A stretch of 64,000 bases of DNA, from the NCBI GenBank assembly GCA_021736985.1, contig JAIPEW010000007.1, positions 32,229-96,228 on the forward strand, given 5' to 3'. Position numbers and translations under genes: made by a program. Shown piece by piece: positions 19,164-27,578 of the stretch. Under the pieces are notes generated by a model. It did not search any database and was not told the DNA's origin. It saw only the letters and a program-made list of their open reading frames with translations. How positions within the stretch are numbered: the stretch's first letter is position 1; every line of letters starts with the position of its first letter. The DNA comes from Clostridiales bacterium. GTDB lineage: Bacteria > Bacillota > Desulfotomaculia > Desulfotomaculales > VENG01.

Positions 19164-19652
19164 TTAACGTGCGCAATCGCCTCCCCTTCCTAACAATAAT
19201 TCCATGCCATGAGGCAAGGCTTGCATAATAACTTCCAAACATTCTTGTACCCCTTTGGGACTTCCAGGGAGGTTTATTATCAATGTTTGGTGCCTTATAC
19301 CCGACACTGCCCGGCTAAGCATAGCCCGGGGAGTTATTTTTAAGCTTTCTGCGCGCATAACCTCGGGCAATCCAGGCACTTCTCTCTCAATTATTGTCTT
19401 TGTAGCTTCAGGAGTATTATCTCTTGGTGCCATTCCTGTACCCCCGGTTGTAAACACCAGGTTCAGTTTTTCCTGGTCACTAAATTGAATCAAGGTTTCT
19501 TTTATAATAGAAAAGTCATCAGGTATAACTTGATAATTAACTACTTCCCAACCTTCGCTTTCCACTATTTCGCGGATTACCCGGGCGCTTTTGTCTTCCC
19601 GTTCCCCCCGGGCCCCCTTATCGCTAGTAGTAATTATACCAACTTTATACAT
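19164..19652 (-). CDS. mog: molybdopterin adenylyltransferase-type protein (MoaB/Mog family)
   Basis: The 162-residue MoaB/Mog fold has the TTGGTGMAPRDNTPEAT molybdopterin-binding loop and LPGSPKGVQECL. It adenylates molybdopterin before metal insertion by MoeA. It ends in GGDCAR, as clostridial homologues do. It is a single gene in the Mo/W block, divergent from fdhD, and consistent with the riboswitches and two moeA genes nearby. MoaB and Mog cannot be told apart with certainty by eye. Confidence 0.88.
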   Translation of the reverse strand: MYKVGIITTSDKGARGEREDKSARVIREIVESEGWEVVNYQVIPDDFSIIKETLIQFSDQEKLNLVFTTGGTGMAPRDNTPEATKTIIEREVPGLPEVMRAESLKITPRAMLSRAVSGIRHQTLIINLPGSPKGVQECLEVIMQALPHGMELLLGRGGDCAR

Positions 19653-19816
19653 ATAATAACCTCCATTAACTTATTACAGTACGCACATAAAAGATACTAT
19701 CTCTAATATTACAAAAAATAAACGGCATTACAAGAATAATATAGATATTTATTTAAAATTTTCTTGAACATGGTTATAATCTAATATAAATCCAAAGATA
19801 CCTGGAGGTAGGACAA

Positions 19817-20554
19817 GTGAATATACCACCCCGGCAAACACAACAAAAAAATATTATAAAAATAAAAAATACCGGCCGCTATGAAGTTGATGACACTGTT
19901 ATAACTGAAAAAACTTATAATTTGCACGTAAACAACCATAAAGTAACAACATTTACCTGTTCTCCTACCTACATGGAAGAACTGGTTGCAGGTTTTTTAT
20001 GTAATGAAAAATTTATTTCTAAAACAGAAGAAATAACTGAACTTCAAATCAACCACAACAGGGGAGAAATTAGAGTAACGATTGCAAACCAGCAGCAGTT
20101 AAGAAAAAATTCCTGTCTTCAACAAGAAAATACTCTTCCTGAAAACATGGATTTATACATAAAAATACAGGAACTGCAGTCCCTGGGAGAAAAGTTTCAA
20201 AACATGGCTAAGCTTTTCCAGAAAACAGGCGGAGCACACGGGGCGGCTCTTTGCTCCTCGGAAAAAATAATTGTTTTTTACGAGGATGTAAGCCGCCACA
20301 ATACACTGGACAAGATTTACGGGCACTGTCTAATAAATAACATTTCCCGGCACAACAAGTTTATAATATTTACAGGAAGAATATCATCAACAATTTTGCA
20401 GAAGACTGCCCGAATGAGTATCCCATTAATAGCTTCTCCGTCTGCGCCTACCAGCCTGGCATTAGATTTAGCCGGGCAACTTGGAATCACTGTAGCAGGG
20501 TTCATGAGAGGTACACGCATAAATATATATACATACCCCGAAAGATTAATATGA
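19817..20554 (+). CDS. fdhD: formate dehydrogenase accessory sulfurtransferase FdhD
   Basis: This 245-residue FdhD-family protein is needed to sulfurate the metal-pterin of formate dehydrogenase. It has KTGGAHGAAL, FYEDVSRHNTLDKIYG, TGRISS and ASPSAPTSLALDLA, all conserved. It starts at GTG 19817 after GGAGGT. The usual CxxC-type sulfur-carrier loop appears reduced to a single cysteine in RKNSCLQQ near residue 98. Its likely client is the FdhA selenoprotein at 32-35 kb. Confidence 0.92.
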   Translation: MNIPPRQTQQKNIIKIKNTGRYEVDDTVITEKTYNLHVNNHKVTTFTCSPTYMEELVAGFLCNEKFISKTEEITELQINHNRGEIRVTIANQQQLRKNSCLQQENTLPENMDLYIKIQELQSLGEKFQNMAKLFQKTGGAHGAALCSSEKIIVFYEDVSRHNTLDKIYGHCLINNISRHNKFIIFTGRISSTILQKTARMSIPLIASPSAPTSLALDLAGQLGITVAGFMRGTRINIYTYPERLI

Positions 20555-20665
20555 TTAAACAAATATTTATAATTTATTTTCATTATTGGTTTAGCAAAGT
20601 GGTTAAATCGAAAACGCCCTAAAAAGCTATGGTCTTAAACACAGGTAACAATCTGCAAATTGAAA

Positions 20666-20719
20666 GGGCCAGTGGATTTCCAGAAGGCAACGGAGTATTC
20701 TGAAGGAAACCACCGGCCC
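20666..20719. repeat. palindromic interspersed repeat, short copy A
   Basis: GGGCCAGTGGATTTCC at the left pairs with GGAAACCACCGGCCC at the right (one A-C mismatch), a 54-base imperfect hairpin. Copies or halves occur at 45461-45507, 45622-45799 and 46483-46662. It lies between the convergent fdhD and moeA genes. On the plus strand it reads as a short frame ending in RASGFPEGNGVF and a stop, similar to a frame in copy D. Confidence 0.75.
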
Positions 20720-20732
20720 GGCAGAAAAAAGC

Positions 20733-22658
20733 TTAACTCGAACTCCACATTATTTTGCCGCAATCTCTTAAATCATACCCGCCCATTCCTTCTACTGCTT
20801 TTTGAAATTCGGGCATCTGAATTACTTCTATCAACCTTTGAATATAAGGTGTATTATAAAAGTCGGCAGGTATACACAGGTCATATCGCTCTTCTACCAC
20901 AGGTATGAAATCCAAATCCAGCGCCTTAGCTGCGGCCAATATACCCATTCCTGCATCAGCAGTACTAGATGCTACTGCCGCCGCTACAGTCATGTGAGTG
21001 TATTCCTCTCTTTCATACCCCTGTACAGCAGCAGGATCAATATTGTTCTCCTTCAACTTATAATCAAAAAGAACCCTGGTGCCTGCCCCTCTTTGCCTGT
21101 TAATATAGCTTATATCCTCCCTGGATAAATCTTTAACTCCTTGTATCTTTTTAGGGTTACCCCTGGCAACAATAAAACCCTGCTGTCTGTAAACAAGGTT
21201 AACCAGTACAATTTCATCGTCTGGAATAATTTTTTTTATATAAGAAACATTGTAATCGCCAGTCTCTTCGTCCAAAAGATGAGTACCCCCCAGGTGAGCC
21301 TCTTTTCTCTTTAGCGCGTTAAGCCCTCCCAGGCTGCCCACGTGCGCAGAAGAAAGCGTAGCTTCCGGGTATCTTTGCCGAAGGTAATTAGCAAGTACAT
21401 CCAGCGCCATATCATGGCTGCCTATCGCTACCGTAGTTTCCTGTACCTCTTCCAACGGCCGCATCAATTCCACTTCTATAGTATCTCCGGAGTTATATCC
21501 TTCTGAAAGCCTGGGGATTCTCAGCATACCGTCAGCACGCACCATAGAAGTAATTATCCCCGCGCCTCGTGCAATAGGAGTAGCAATAAATTTCTCCCCA
21601 ACTTTGCCCATTTTTACACGAACAAATTCTTCTGTTCCCATGGAAGATACTATTTTTCTAGAAGCTTTCACTTGCTGCTTTACAGGTTCCGGGCAATAAG
21701 AAGCTAATTTATTGTAAATCACGGGCTTTACAAACAAGTTAGTATCTAAAAATGCAGAAACAGGATAGCCGGGAATACCCATTACAGGTTTCCCGTATAT
21801 TTCTCCCAGCACTACCGGTTTACCAGGTTTTATTGCTACCCCGTGGGTAAGTACCGTTCCCATCTCTTCTATTAATTGTGCAGTGTAATCTTCACGCCCG
21901 GCAGAAGAACCTGCATTTATAAGTACTATATCTGAATCTTCCAGGGCCCGTTCAAGCATACTTTTTATCGATTCATATTTATCAGCTGTAATTTTCCACC
22001 TCACCGGTTCTGCTCCCCACTGCTGCAGCATATTCCCCAGCACCCTGGTATTATATTCCACTATACTGCCTGCACCAAGCTCCTGTCCGGGCTGCACCAG
22101 CTCAGTACCTGTTGGTAAAAGCCCTACCCTGGGCCTGGGATGCACTTGAATTTCAGTCACGCCCCCGGCTAAAATTGCTCCAATATCCACCGGGCGAAGC
22201 CGGTGATTAGCCGGCAGAATCATTTCAGTTGTCACCAGATCTTCTCCAATTACACGCACATGCTGCCAGGGTACCGCCGGAGCAATAATTTCCAGCGTTT
22301 TTTCCCCGGTAAATTGCACGTCTTCGATCATAATTACCGCGTCACAGCCTTCGGGAAGCGGATCGCCAGTGTCAACTTCTTTAACATCATCTCCCATTTG
22401 CAGCTCTTCAGGATCTGCATCGGAAGCACCGAAAGTATTTGAAGATTTTACAGCAATCCCGTCCATGGATGCAGCATTATAATGTGGGGAAGACACTCTT
22501 GCATATATTGGAGCTGCAGTTACTCTGCCCAGAGCATTTTCAGCCAGAATTGTTTCAGTTTTTCCGGGAGTTAAAACTCCTTTCTGCTGCAAGTAATATA
22601 TGTAATTTTGTAATGCTTCCTCCAGGGGCTGCTCGTTTAAATAAACATCTCTTTTCAT
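20733..22658 (-). CDS. moeA: MoeA molybdopterin molybdenumtransferase fused to a periplasmic-binding-like domain
   Basis: The 641-residue protein has a complete MoeA (about 1-400: YNAASMDGIAVKS, MIEDVQF, LINAGSSAGREDYT, GIPGYPVSAF). The following ~230 residues resemble a type-2 periplasmic-binding domain (GSHDMALDVLANYLR, GSLGGLNALKR, GIVARGNPKKI). The tail is cytoplasmic by context, as there is no signal peptide. It probably senses or binds molybdate/tungstate during metal insertion. It is the last gene after a 58-residue gene and a plain moeA, behind a Moco-family riboswitch. Confidence 0.92.
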   Translation of the reverse strand: MKRDVYLNEQPLEEALQNYIYYLQQKGVLTPGKTETILAENALGRVTAAPIYARVSSPHYNAASMDGIAVKSSNTFGASDADPEELQMGDDVKEVDTGDPLPEGCDAVIMIEDVQFTGEKTLEIIAPAVPWQHVRVIGEDLVTTEMILPANHRLRPVDIGAILAGGVTEIQVHPRPRVGLLPTGTELVQPGQELGAGSIVEYNTRVLGNMLQQWGAEPVRWKITADKYESIKSMLERALEDSDIVLINAGSSAGREDYTAQLIEEMGTVLTHGVAIKPGKPVVLGEIYGKPVMGIPGYPVSAFLDTNLFVKPVIYNKLASYCPEPVKQQVKASRKIVSSMGTEEFVRVKMGKVGEKFIATPIARGAGIITSMVRADGMLRIPRLSEGYNSGDTIEVELMRPLEEVQETTVAIGSHDMALDVLANYLRQRYPEATLSSAHVGSLGGLNALKRKEAHLGGTHLLDEETGDYNVSYIKKIIPDDEIVLVNLVYRQQGFIVARGNPKKIQGVKDLSREDISYINRQRGAGTRVLFDYKLKENNIDPAAVQGYEREEYTHMTVAAAVASSTADAGMGILAAAKALDLDFIPVVEERYDLCIPADFYNTPYIQRLIEVIQMPEFQKAVEGMGGYDLRDCGKIMWSSS

Positions 22659-22695
22659 AAAAGCACTCCTTTACTACCTACCCGGTAACAGTTAA

Positions 22696-23925
22696 TTAAA
22701 ACAGCTTCACTGCTGCGCGTTCTCCCTTTTCTAAACCTTCTTTGCCTGCAGGGATTTTGGCCAGACCGCTGGCTTTAACCATTGTATTTATTAACGCAGA
22801 CTTTCGCAGCACCGGTTCAGCCAGGATATTATCATTATCCCTTTTTAAAATAACTCGTATATAATCTTCCCTGCCGGGCGAGGAACGAATGTTGCGGGTT
22901 ATCTCAGCCTGTACAGGAAATTCCAGCGGTTCACTGCAATACTCCCCCCGGCGAACCAGCGGTTCAACCATCAGCTGAAAAACAACCATTGCCGAAACCG
23001 GGTGCCCGGGCAATCCAAATACCGGCTTGTTATTAATCACTGCTCCCACAGTAGGTTTTCCTGGTTTAATAGATATACCGTGAAACAAAATTCCCGGAGA
23101 ACCCAGTTCCTCTATTACTTTTGATGCTATATCACGTGTACCTACGGAACTTCCCCCGGAAAGCAGCACCATATCACATTCTTGTAAGGCTTTTTCCATC
23201 AAACCTTTCAATTCGCTAAAATTATCCCCGGCAATTCCATAAAGAACTGGTTCTCCTCCACATGCAAGCACCTGGCCGTACAATGTATACGAATTAACAT
23301 CCCTCATCTGCCCCGGCCCGGGGATTTCTTCTGTTTGTATAATCTCATCACCTGTAGAAATAATTCCTACCCGGGCATACAGCTTTACCTCAACTTCAAA
23401 TACCCCTACAGCCGAAAGTAATCCCAGGTCCTGGGGACGTATAATATGCCCGGAAGGCAATATCTGATCACCTTTTGCTGCATCTTCTCCACAACTGATC
23501 ATATTTTCTCCCGGGCCCACAGGACGTGTAATACCTATCGTTTTATCATCCAGGATTTCTGTATGCTCCAGCATCACAACTGCATCAGCCCCCGGGGGGA
23601 GCATACCACCTGTAGGTATTTTGCAAGCCTGTCCGGGCTTTAGCTCATCAGCAGCATTTTTCCCCATAAAAACTTCCCCGGATACATTTACATATGCCGG
23701 CAAGCTTTCTGATGCGCCAAATGTATCCCTTGATTTTACCGCAAAACCATCCATGGTAGAACGATCAAAACCGGGCACATTTTCTTCAGCCCACACATCA
23801 ACTGCCAGGCATTTTCCCAGGGAATTTTTTAAAGAAACTTTCACTGCTAATCTTTTTCCCTGCAAACTTGCATCAATTAATTCCCTTGCATTATTAACAG
23901 TACTCGCTTGAAAAAGTTCTGTCAT
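22696..23925 (-). CDS. moeA: MoeA molybdopterin molybdenumtransferase
   Basis: The 409-residue protein has standard MoeA length and domain order. It carries PGFDRSTMDGFAVKS, PTGGMLPPGADAVVMLEHTE, STGDEI, LLSGGSSVGTRD and GLPGHPVSAMVV. It inserts the metal oxyanion into adenylated molybdopterin. Its stop is 37 bases from the start of the MoeA-PBP fusion gene. Two MoeA paralogues in a row suggest separate Mo and W routes or a hetero-complex; that is inference. Confidence 0.95.
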   Translation of the reverse strand: MTELFQASTVNNARELIDASLQGKRLAVKVSLKNSLGKCLAVDVWAEENVPGFDRSTMDGFAVKSRDTFGASESLPAYVNVSGEVFMGKNAADELKPGQACKIPTGGMLPPGADAVVMLEHTEILDDKTIGITRPVGPGENMISCGEDAAKGDQILPSGHIIRPQDLGLLSAVGVFEVEVKLYARVGIISTGDEIIQTEEIPGPGQMRDVNSYTLYGQVLACGGEPVLYGIAGDNFSELKGLMEKALQECDMVLLSGGSSVGTRDIASKVIEELGSPGILFHGISIKPGKPTVGAVINNKPVFGLPGHPVSAMVVFQLMVEPLVRRGEYCSEPLEFPVQAEITRNIRSSPGREDYIRVILKRDNDNILAEPVLRKSALINTMVKASGLAKIPAGKEGLEKGERAAVKLF

Positions 23926-23946
23926 GTCTACTCCTCCAGTATAATT

Positions 23947-24123
23947 CTAAAAACATCCTAACTCACAACTGTGAATTTTTAAACCGAGTTCATCGCATAA
24001 TTTGCCCACTTCATTCATTGGCATACCCAACTCTTCAGCTGCCTTACGGGCAGAAGTACAACTAATCTTACCATTAACGGATACTTCCTTTAGCTTTTGC
24101 TTAAATTTTTCCCTATCTGTCAA
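23947..24123 (-). CDS. 58-residue conserved-type small protein upstream of moeA
   Basis: The frame starts at TTG 24123, about 6 bases after AAAGGTGG, and ends at TAG 21 bases before moeA. It begins TDREKFKQKLKEV, has CTSARKAAEELGMP and EVGKLCDELGLKI, and ends in HSCELGCF. The middle looks like a helix-turn-helix-sized fold, and the tail has a CxxxC pair. I recall similar small proteins beside moeA in other Clostridia but cannot name a function. It is the first gene behind the riboswitch, so it is probably part of Mo/W cofactor control. Confidence 0.8.
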   Translation of the reverse strand: MTDREKFKQKLKEVSVNGKISCTSARKAAEELGMPMNEVGKLCDELGLKIHSCELGCF

Positions 24124-24234
24124 TTCAACCCCACCTTTCTCTCAAATTATATTACAAGTTAAATGGCTACGAGCTTTTATTCATAACACAGCATAAAAAT
24201 TATGTTTGCGTTATCCTGCTTTAAAATAAAAAAA

Positions 24235-24250
24235 CACCCTGAAAAGGGCG
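24235..24250 (-). terminator. terminator of the moeA riboswitch
   Basis: CGCCCT and AGGGTG pair around a 4-base loop, followed on the minus strand by seven T, A and more T. It sits about 35 bases after the aptamer and 110 bases before the small gene. Confidence 0.8.
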
Positions 24251-24282
24251 CACGCAATATCTCAATCATTTTGAGTACTCCT

Positions 24283-24419
24283 TTCCAGTACGGGAGGCAT
24301 GCCGGTTTCCCTTTTTAATTGCTAAAGTAAAGCAAAGGCATACCCTCAAGCTGGCAAACAGCTTTCGTTCAGCAGCCATAGCTATGGAAAAAACAGCCTT
24401 AGGCATACTAAATCGGAGA
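24283..24419 (-). promoter_or_regulatory. Moco-family riboswitch controlling the moeA operon
   Basis: On the minus strand: GTCTCCGA, ATGCCTAAGG, GGGAAACCGG, ATGCCTCCCG and GGAAAGGAG, the same ordered blocks as the two copies in the DUF364 leader. The middle is the longest of the three (about 137 bases in all) and includes additional hairpins. Position before an intrinsic terminator and molybdopterin genes supports transcriptional control by the metal-pterin cofactor. Confidence 0.82.
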
Positions 24420-24486
24420 CCTTATATTTTATTATATAAACTATAATTAATTACTAAATATGATTTTCCTGCATAACAGTAAAAAT

Positions 24487-25539
24487 TTATTCTTGCGGGA
24501 GCAGTACTCTTAGTGTAGTTCCTTTATTTAATTGGCTTTCTACTTTTAAGGTTCCACCGTGATTTTCGATAATTTTCTTACTTATAAACATTCCCAGTCC
24601 CGTACTGTTCTCTTTTGTAGTATAAAAAGGGTCAAATATATTTTCTATAGTTTTTTTATCCATACCTGGTCCTGTATCTTTAATTATAATTTCAACATTT
24701 TCATCTTGCTCATCCCATGAAGTTTCTATTATGATATCTCCAGTTGAAGAAAAAGCTTCAAATGCATTTCTAATAAAATTCAAAAGTACTTGTTTAAGCT
24801 GGTCCCTGTCAGCATAAATATCAGAAATATCTTGCCCTTCCTTTATGTAAATATTTACATTTCTTGAAGACGCCTCACTCTCCACCAGCATTAATACATC
24901 CTTGATTAACTTGTTCACGCAGCAACCATCGCGCCTGGAATAACCGGGTCTGGCCAGGTATAGAAATTCAGATATTAACCTCTCAACATGCTTTAATTCA
25001 TCAAACATAATATGCAGGTGCTCTTCCCGGCTAGTTCCTTGTAAATCTTTTTGCAGCAGCTGTAAAAAACCACTTATAGTCGCAAGCGCATTTTTTATTT
25101 CATGCACAGTACTGGCAGCTAATTGACCTAATATAGCCAGTTTCTCTGCTTTTATTACGGCATTCTCTAATTCAATTTGTTTCTTGGCCGGCAATAAAAC
25201 AGCAACTGCACCACTGAGCTGATTTTTTTCTACCAGTACAGGATATGTATTAACTATATAATCATTAGAAATAAGTCCAGGAAAAACATCACGGGTTTTT
25301 AATTCACAATATTCTTCACATGTATAAAGAGTTTTTAGAAGTTTGTTTTGTTCCAGGCAAACACCTTTTAATAAATCTCCAAAATAACACCCCAAGGTTT
25401 CTTTTTCATTAATGCCACTTAAATCAGAAAACAACCGATTAAACAATCTTACTCGACCATCTCTGTCAATAAATAATAAACCTACTGGCAGAATATTTAT
25501 TATAGTATCCAAATAACTTCCTGGGGTTTCTATTAACAT
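24487..25539 (-). CDS. PAS-domain sensor histidine kinase
   Basis: The 350-residue soluble kinase has an N-terminal PAS domain (about 10-130; LPVGLLFIDRDGRVRLFNRL). The phospho-acceptor histidine is in AASTVHEIKNALATISGFLQ, followed by a HATPase with NFIRNAFEAF, DTGPGMD and TGLGMFISKKI. There is no membrane segment. The PAS region has several cysteines that could report on a cofactor. It is the last gene of the KaiC-like operon, 35 bases after the winged-helix gene. No response regulator is adjacent. Confidence 0.92.
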   Translation of the reverse strand: MLIETPGSYLDTIINILPVGLLFIDRDGRVRLFNRLFSDLSGINEKETLGCYFGDLLKGVCLEQNKLLKTLYTCEEYCELKTRDVFPGLISNDYIVNTYPVLVEKNQLSGAVAVLLPAKKQIELENAVIKAEKLAILGQLAASTVHEIKNALATISGFLQLLQKDLQGTSREEHLHIMFDELKHVERLISEFLYLARPGYSRRDGCCVNKLIKDVLMLVESEASSRNVNIYIKEGQDISDIYADRDQLKQVLLNFIRNAFEAFSSTGDIIIETSWDEQDENVEIIIKDTGPGMDKKTIENIFDPFYTTKENSTGLGMFISKKIIENHGGTLKVESQLNKGTTLRVLLPQE

Positions 25540-25574
25540 AAATACCTCCTACGTCAATACACACGGGTTATCAA

Positions 25575-25850
25575 TCAAGACCTTTCGTAAGTTTGAAAAT
25601 ATTTGTTTATTAAATTCCCGTTGCTCAGCTTATAGACAGTCATATCTTTACTGCCGCTTTTTTCTAATATACCGAGCGCACTTAAGGCATTTAATGCCCC
25701 TTCTACCAGGTGTCGGGGACGGTATAATCGAAGGGCCAGGCCGGATGATGTATCCCGCGTATGCGGGTTAGCCTGAAAAAAGGCTAGCAGCTCTATACGT
25801 ACAACGCTTTGTTGTATGCTGTCATTTTTTTCATTTACACCATTTTTCAT
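25575..25850 (-). CDS. small winged-helix-type protein in the KaiC-like operon
   Basis: The 91-residue protein looks like a single winged helix: VVRIELLAFFQANP, then an RPRHLVEGALNALSALGILEKSG recognition region and a short beta wing. It could be a DNA-binding output or a protein-interaction module. Its ATG overlaps the stop of the V4R-like gene by four bases (ATGA). The family is not recognised. Confidence 0.7.
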   Translation of the reverse strand: MKNGVNEKNDSIQQSVVRIELLAFFQANPHTRDTSSGLALRLYRPRHLVEGALNALSALGILEKSGSKDMTVYKLSNGNLINKYFQTYERS

Positions 25851-26857
25851 TTACTATCCCCCTTCTTCTCATAACGGGGAACGGGGATAGCGATAAATTC
25901 ACAGTAATTTCCTTGTACTGATTGACAGTGCAACTCCTCACATATAGTTTCCCTGTCAAGTAAAACACCCAGGTAAGCAGCAAAAATCCCCCTCAGCAAA
26001 TCGCATATTACCTGGGGACTGCGATAAAGGTGACCGTACTCTTCCGCCGCTGCTACCTGGAAAGAATCATAGCAATGTATTTCTGCCCTGCCGCTAAGTT
26101 CATCAAAAGATATTAATTCCGGCCTGCCCATACCCTGGTACTCTATCTCACGCAGCAAAAACTGCAAGCATTCTTTATTATCATCATACATTTCTCTGGC
26201 CTTGCGAGCCAAATAAACTCCCGAACGGTAACCTGCATCATATAAAACATGTTTTAAAGCATGAGGTGCATGCTCATTTATCGATGTTAACAATGAAATA
26301 TAAGTTTCTTGCGTAAGAAGAATTGCCCTTCTACCGGCAATCTTTAACTCATGACCTTCCCGGGTAACTATATCTTCCCTGGGGCAGGATGAATAAAACA
26401 ACTTGCCCTCGCAAATACCATTTTCCCAGTCAACATAAATCTGTGGAGTATATTCTTTAACAAGCACCTGGCGCAGCACTGCTTGAAAAGCAGCAAGGCG
26501 AATACAAGAAAAAGGCAGTCCTTCTTCTAAAACCTCCAGGCAATACTGGCGATACACACAACTCCTGTTGTCCACACGCACTATAACCCCGTCTTCTGTT
26601 CCTTCCAGGTAGTAATCATTAGCATCTATAAAACCCTTATCATCCAATAAATCCAGGTAAGCCCGGCAAATATTTTCTGGTTTTTGAGAACTATTTTCTA
26701 ATTCACTGCCGTAATCATCAAGTATACACTGCGATACGCCAAACATAAGCTGCTCCAACCAGTGCTGGCCGCTAAATGGAAGCTGTTCCATTGTCCTGCA
26801 CATGCTTTTATACATGTAATTAACCATCTTACGGTATATGATTTTGCTATCTGTCAT
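25847..26857 (-). CDS. V4R-like small-ligand-binding protein
   Basis: In this 336-residue protein, the C-terminal ~150 residues resemble a V4R (hydrocarbon-binding) domain. They have a helix with AGYRSGVYLARKAREMY, a QVICDLLRGIFAAYLGVLLDRE segment, and the terminal C-x8-C pattern HCQSVQGNYCEFIAIP. The first half has a related alpha/beta look and several cysteines (CVYRQYC). V4R domains bind small hydrophobic ligands or metal and act as sensors. Overlaps with both neighbours are four bases, so its product is made with the ATPase. Confidence 0.65.
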   Translation of the reverse strand: MTDSKIIYRKMVNYMYKSMCRTMEQLPFSGQHWLEQLMFGVSQCILDDYGSELENSSQKPENICRAYLDLLDDKGFIDANDYYLEGTEDGVIVRVDNRSCVYRQYCLEVLEEGLPFSCIRLAAFQAVLRQVLVKEYTPQIYVDWENGICEGKLFYSSCPREDIVTREGHELKIAGRRAILLTQETYISLLTSINEHAPHALKHVLYDAGYRSGVYLARKAREMYDDNKECLQFLLREIEYQGMGRPELISFDELSGRAEIHCYDSFQVAAAEEYGHLYRSPQVICDLLRGIFAAYLGVLLDRETICEELHCQSVQGNYCEFIAIPVPRYEKKGDSK

Positions 26858-27573
26858 TCTCCCACCCCCATCCGGGCAGTTAATAAAATCCCATATACAG
26901 GATTAATATCAAACATGTACCGCGAAGATACAAATTGCTGACTTTTTACTTTACCTATCTGCATAAATCGTGTACCATTATATTTTCCCCTGCCAAAATT
27001 CATTTTTAGTATAAAGTTGTAAAGGTGTCCGGTTACTGTCATGATCCTGGGCTCTAATACCCCATTTACAAATATATCCATAACCAATACCCCGTTTCTC
27101 CGCAAATATTTTAACCGGGTACGGTGAAATTCCAAGACATCTGCAGTATCTACCATGGTAAATAAAGTACTCAGGCTGTCCACAACCAGCCTGATACTGT
27201 GCCCTTTAAAATTCCGAATAACTTCTGTTTCCAGGGCAAAATATTTGTCCAGCTGGCGCTGGTCACTGAGAGAATATTTTTCGCTGCTGCCGCTTTCTTC
27301 ATAAGCATCTATAAAAACCAGTCTGTTTTTTTCTTCATAAACAGGTACACCAATTTTAAAGTTTAATAAATGCTGGCGCATTACTGACGGGGGTTCATCA
27401 CAGGCAACATAAATACAGGTATCCCCACATCGCAGCCCTTCTTTTATAAATTCTCCCGCAAGTACGGTTTTACCTACCCCGGAATCACCCTCTACCATTA
27501 TTTGAGAACCGTAGGAAAAACCTTTATCCAAATTCTTATCTAAACCTTCTACTCCAAAAAATGCTCTACGCAA
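26854..27573 (-). CDS. single-domain KaiC/RAD55-like RecA-fold ATPase
   Basis: The 239-residue RecA-fold ATPase has Walker A EGDSGVGKT at about residue 29 and a Walker B-like RLVVDSLSTL. In place of the KaiC catalytic EE pair there is ACDEPP, so chemistry may differ. It resembles GvpD/RAD55-type KaiC relatives. It starts 5 bases after the double-domain KaiC-like gene and overlaps the V4R-like gene by four bases. Confidence 0.8.
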   Translation of the reverse strand: MRRAFFGVEGLDKNLDKGFSYGSQIMVEGDSGVGKTVLAGEFIKEGLRCGDTCIYVACDEPPSVMRQHLLNFKIGVPVYEEKNRLVFIDAYEESGSSEKYSLSDQRQLDKYFALETEVIRNFKGHSIRLVVDSLSTLFTMVDTADVLEFHRTRLKYLRRNGVLVMDIFVNGVLEPRIMTVTGHLYNFILKMNFGRGKYNGTRFMQIGKVKSQQFVSSRYMFDINPVYGILLTARMGVGE

Positions 27574-27578
27574 TTAAA

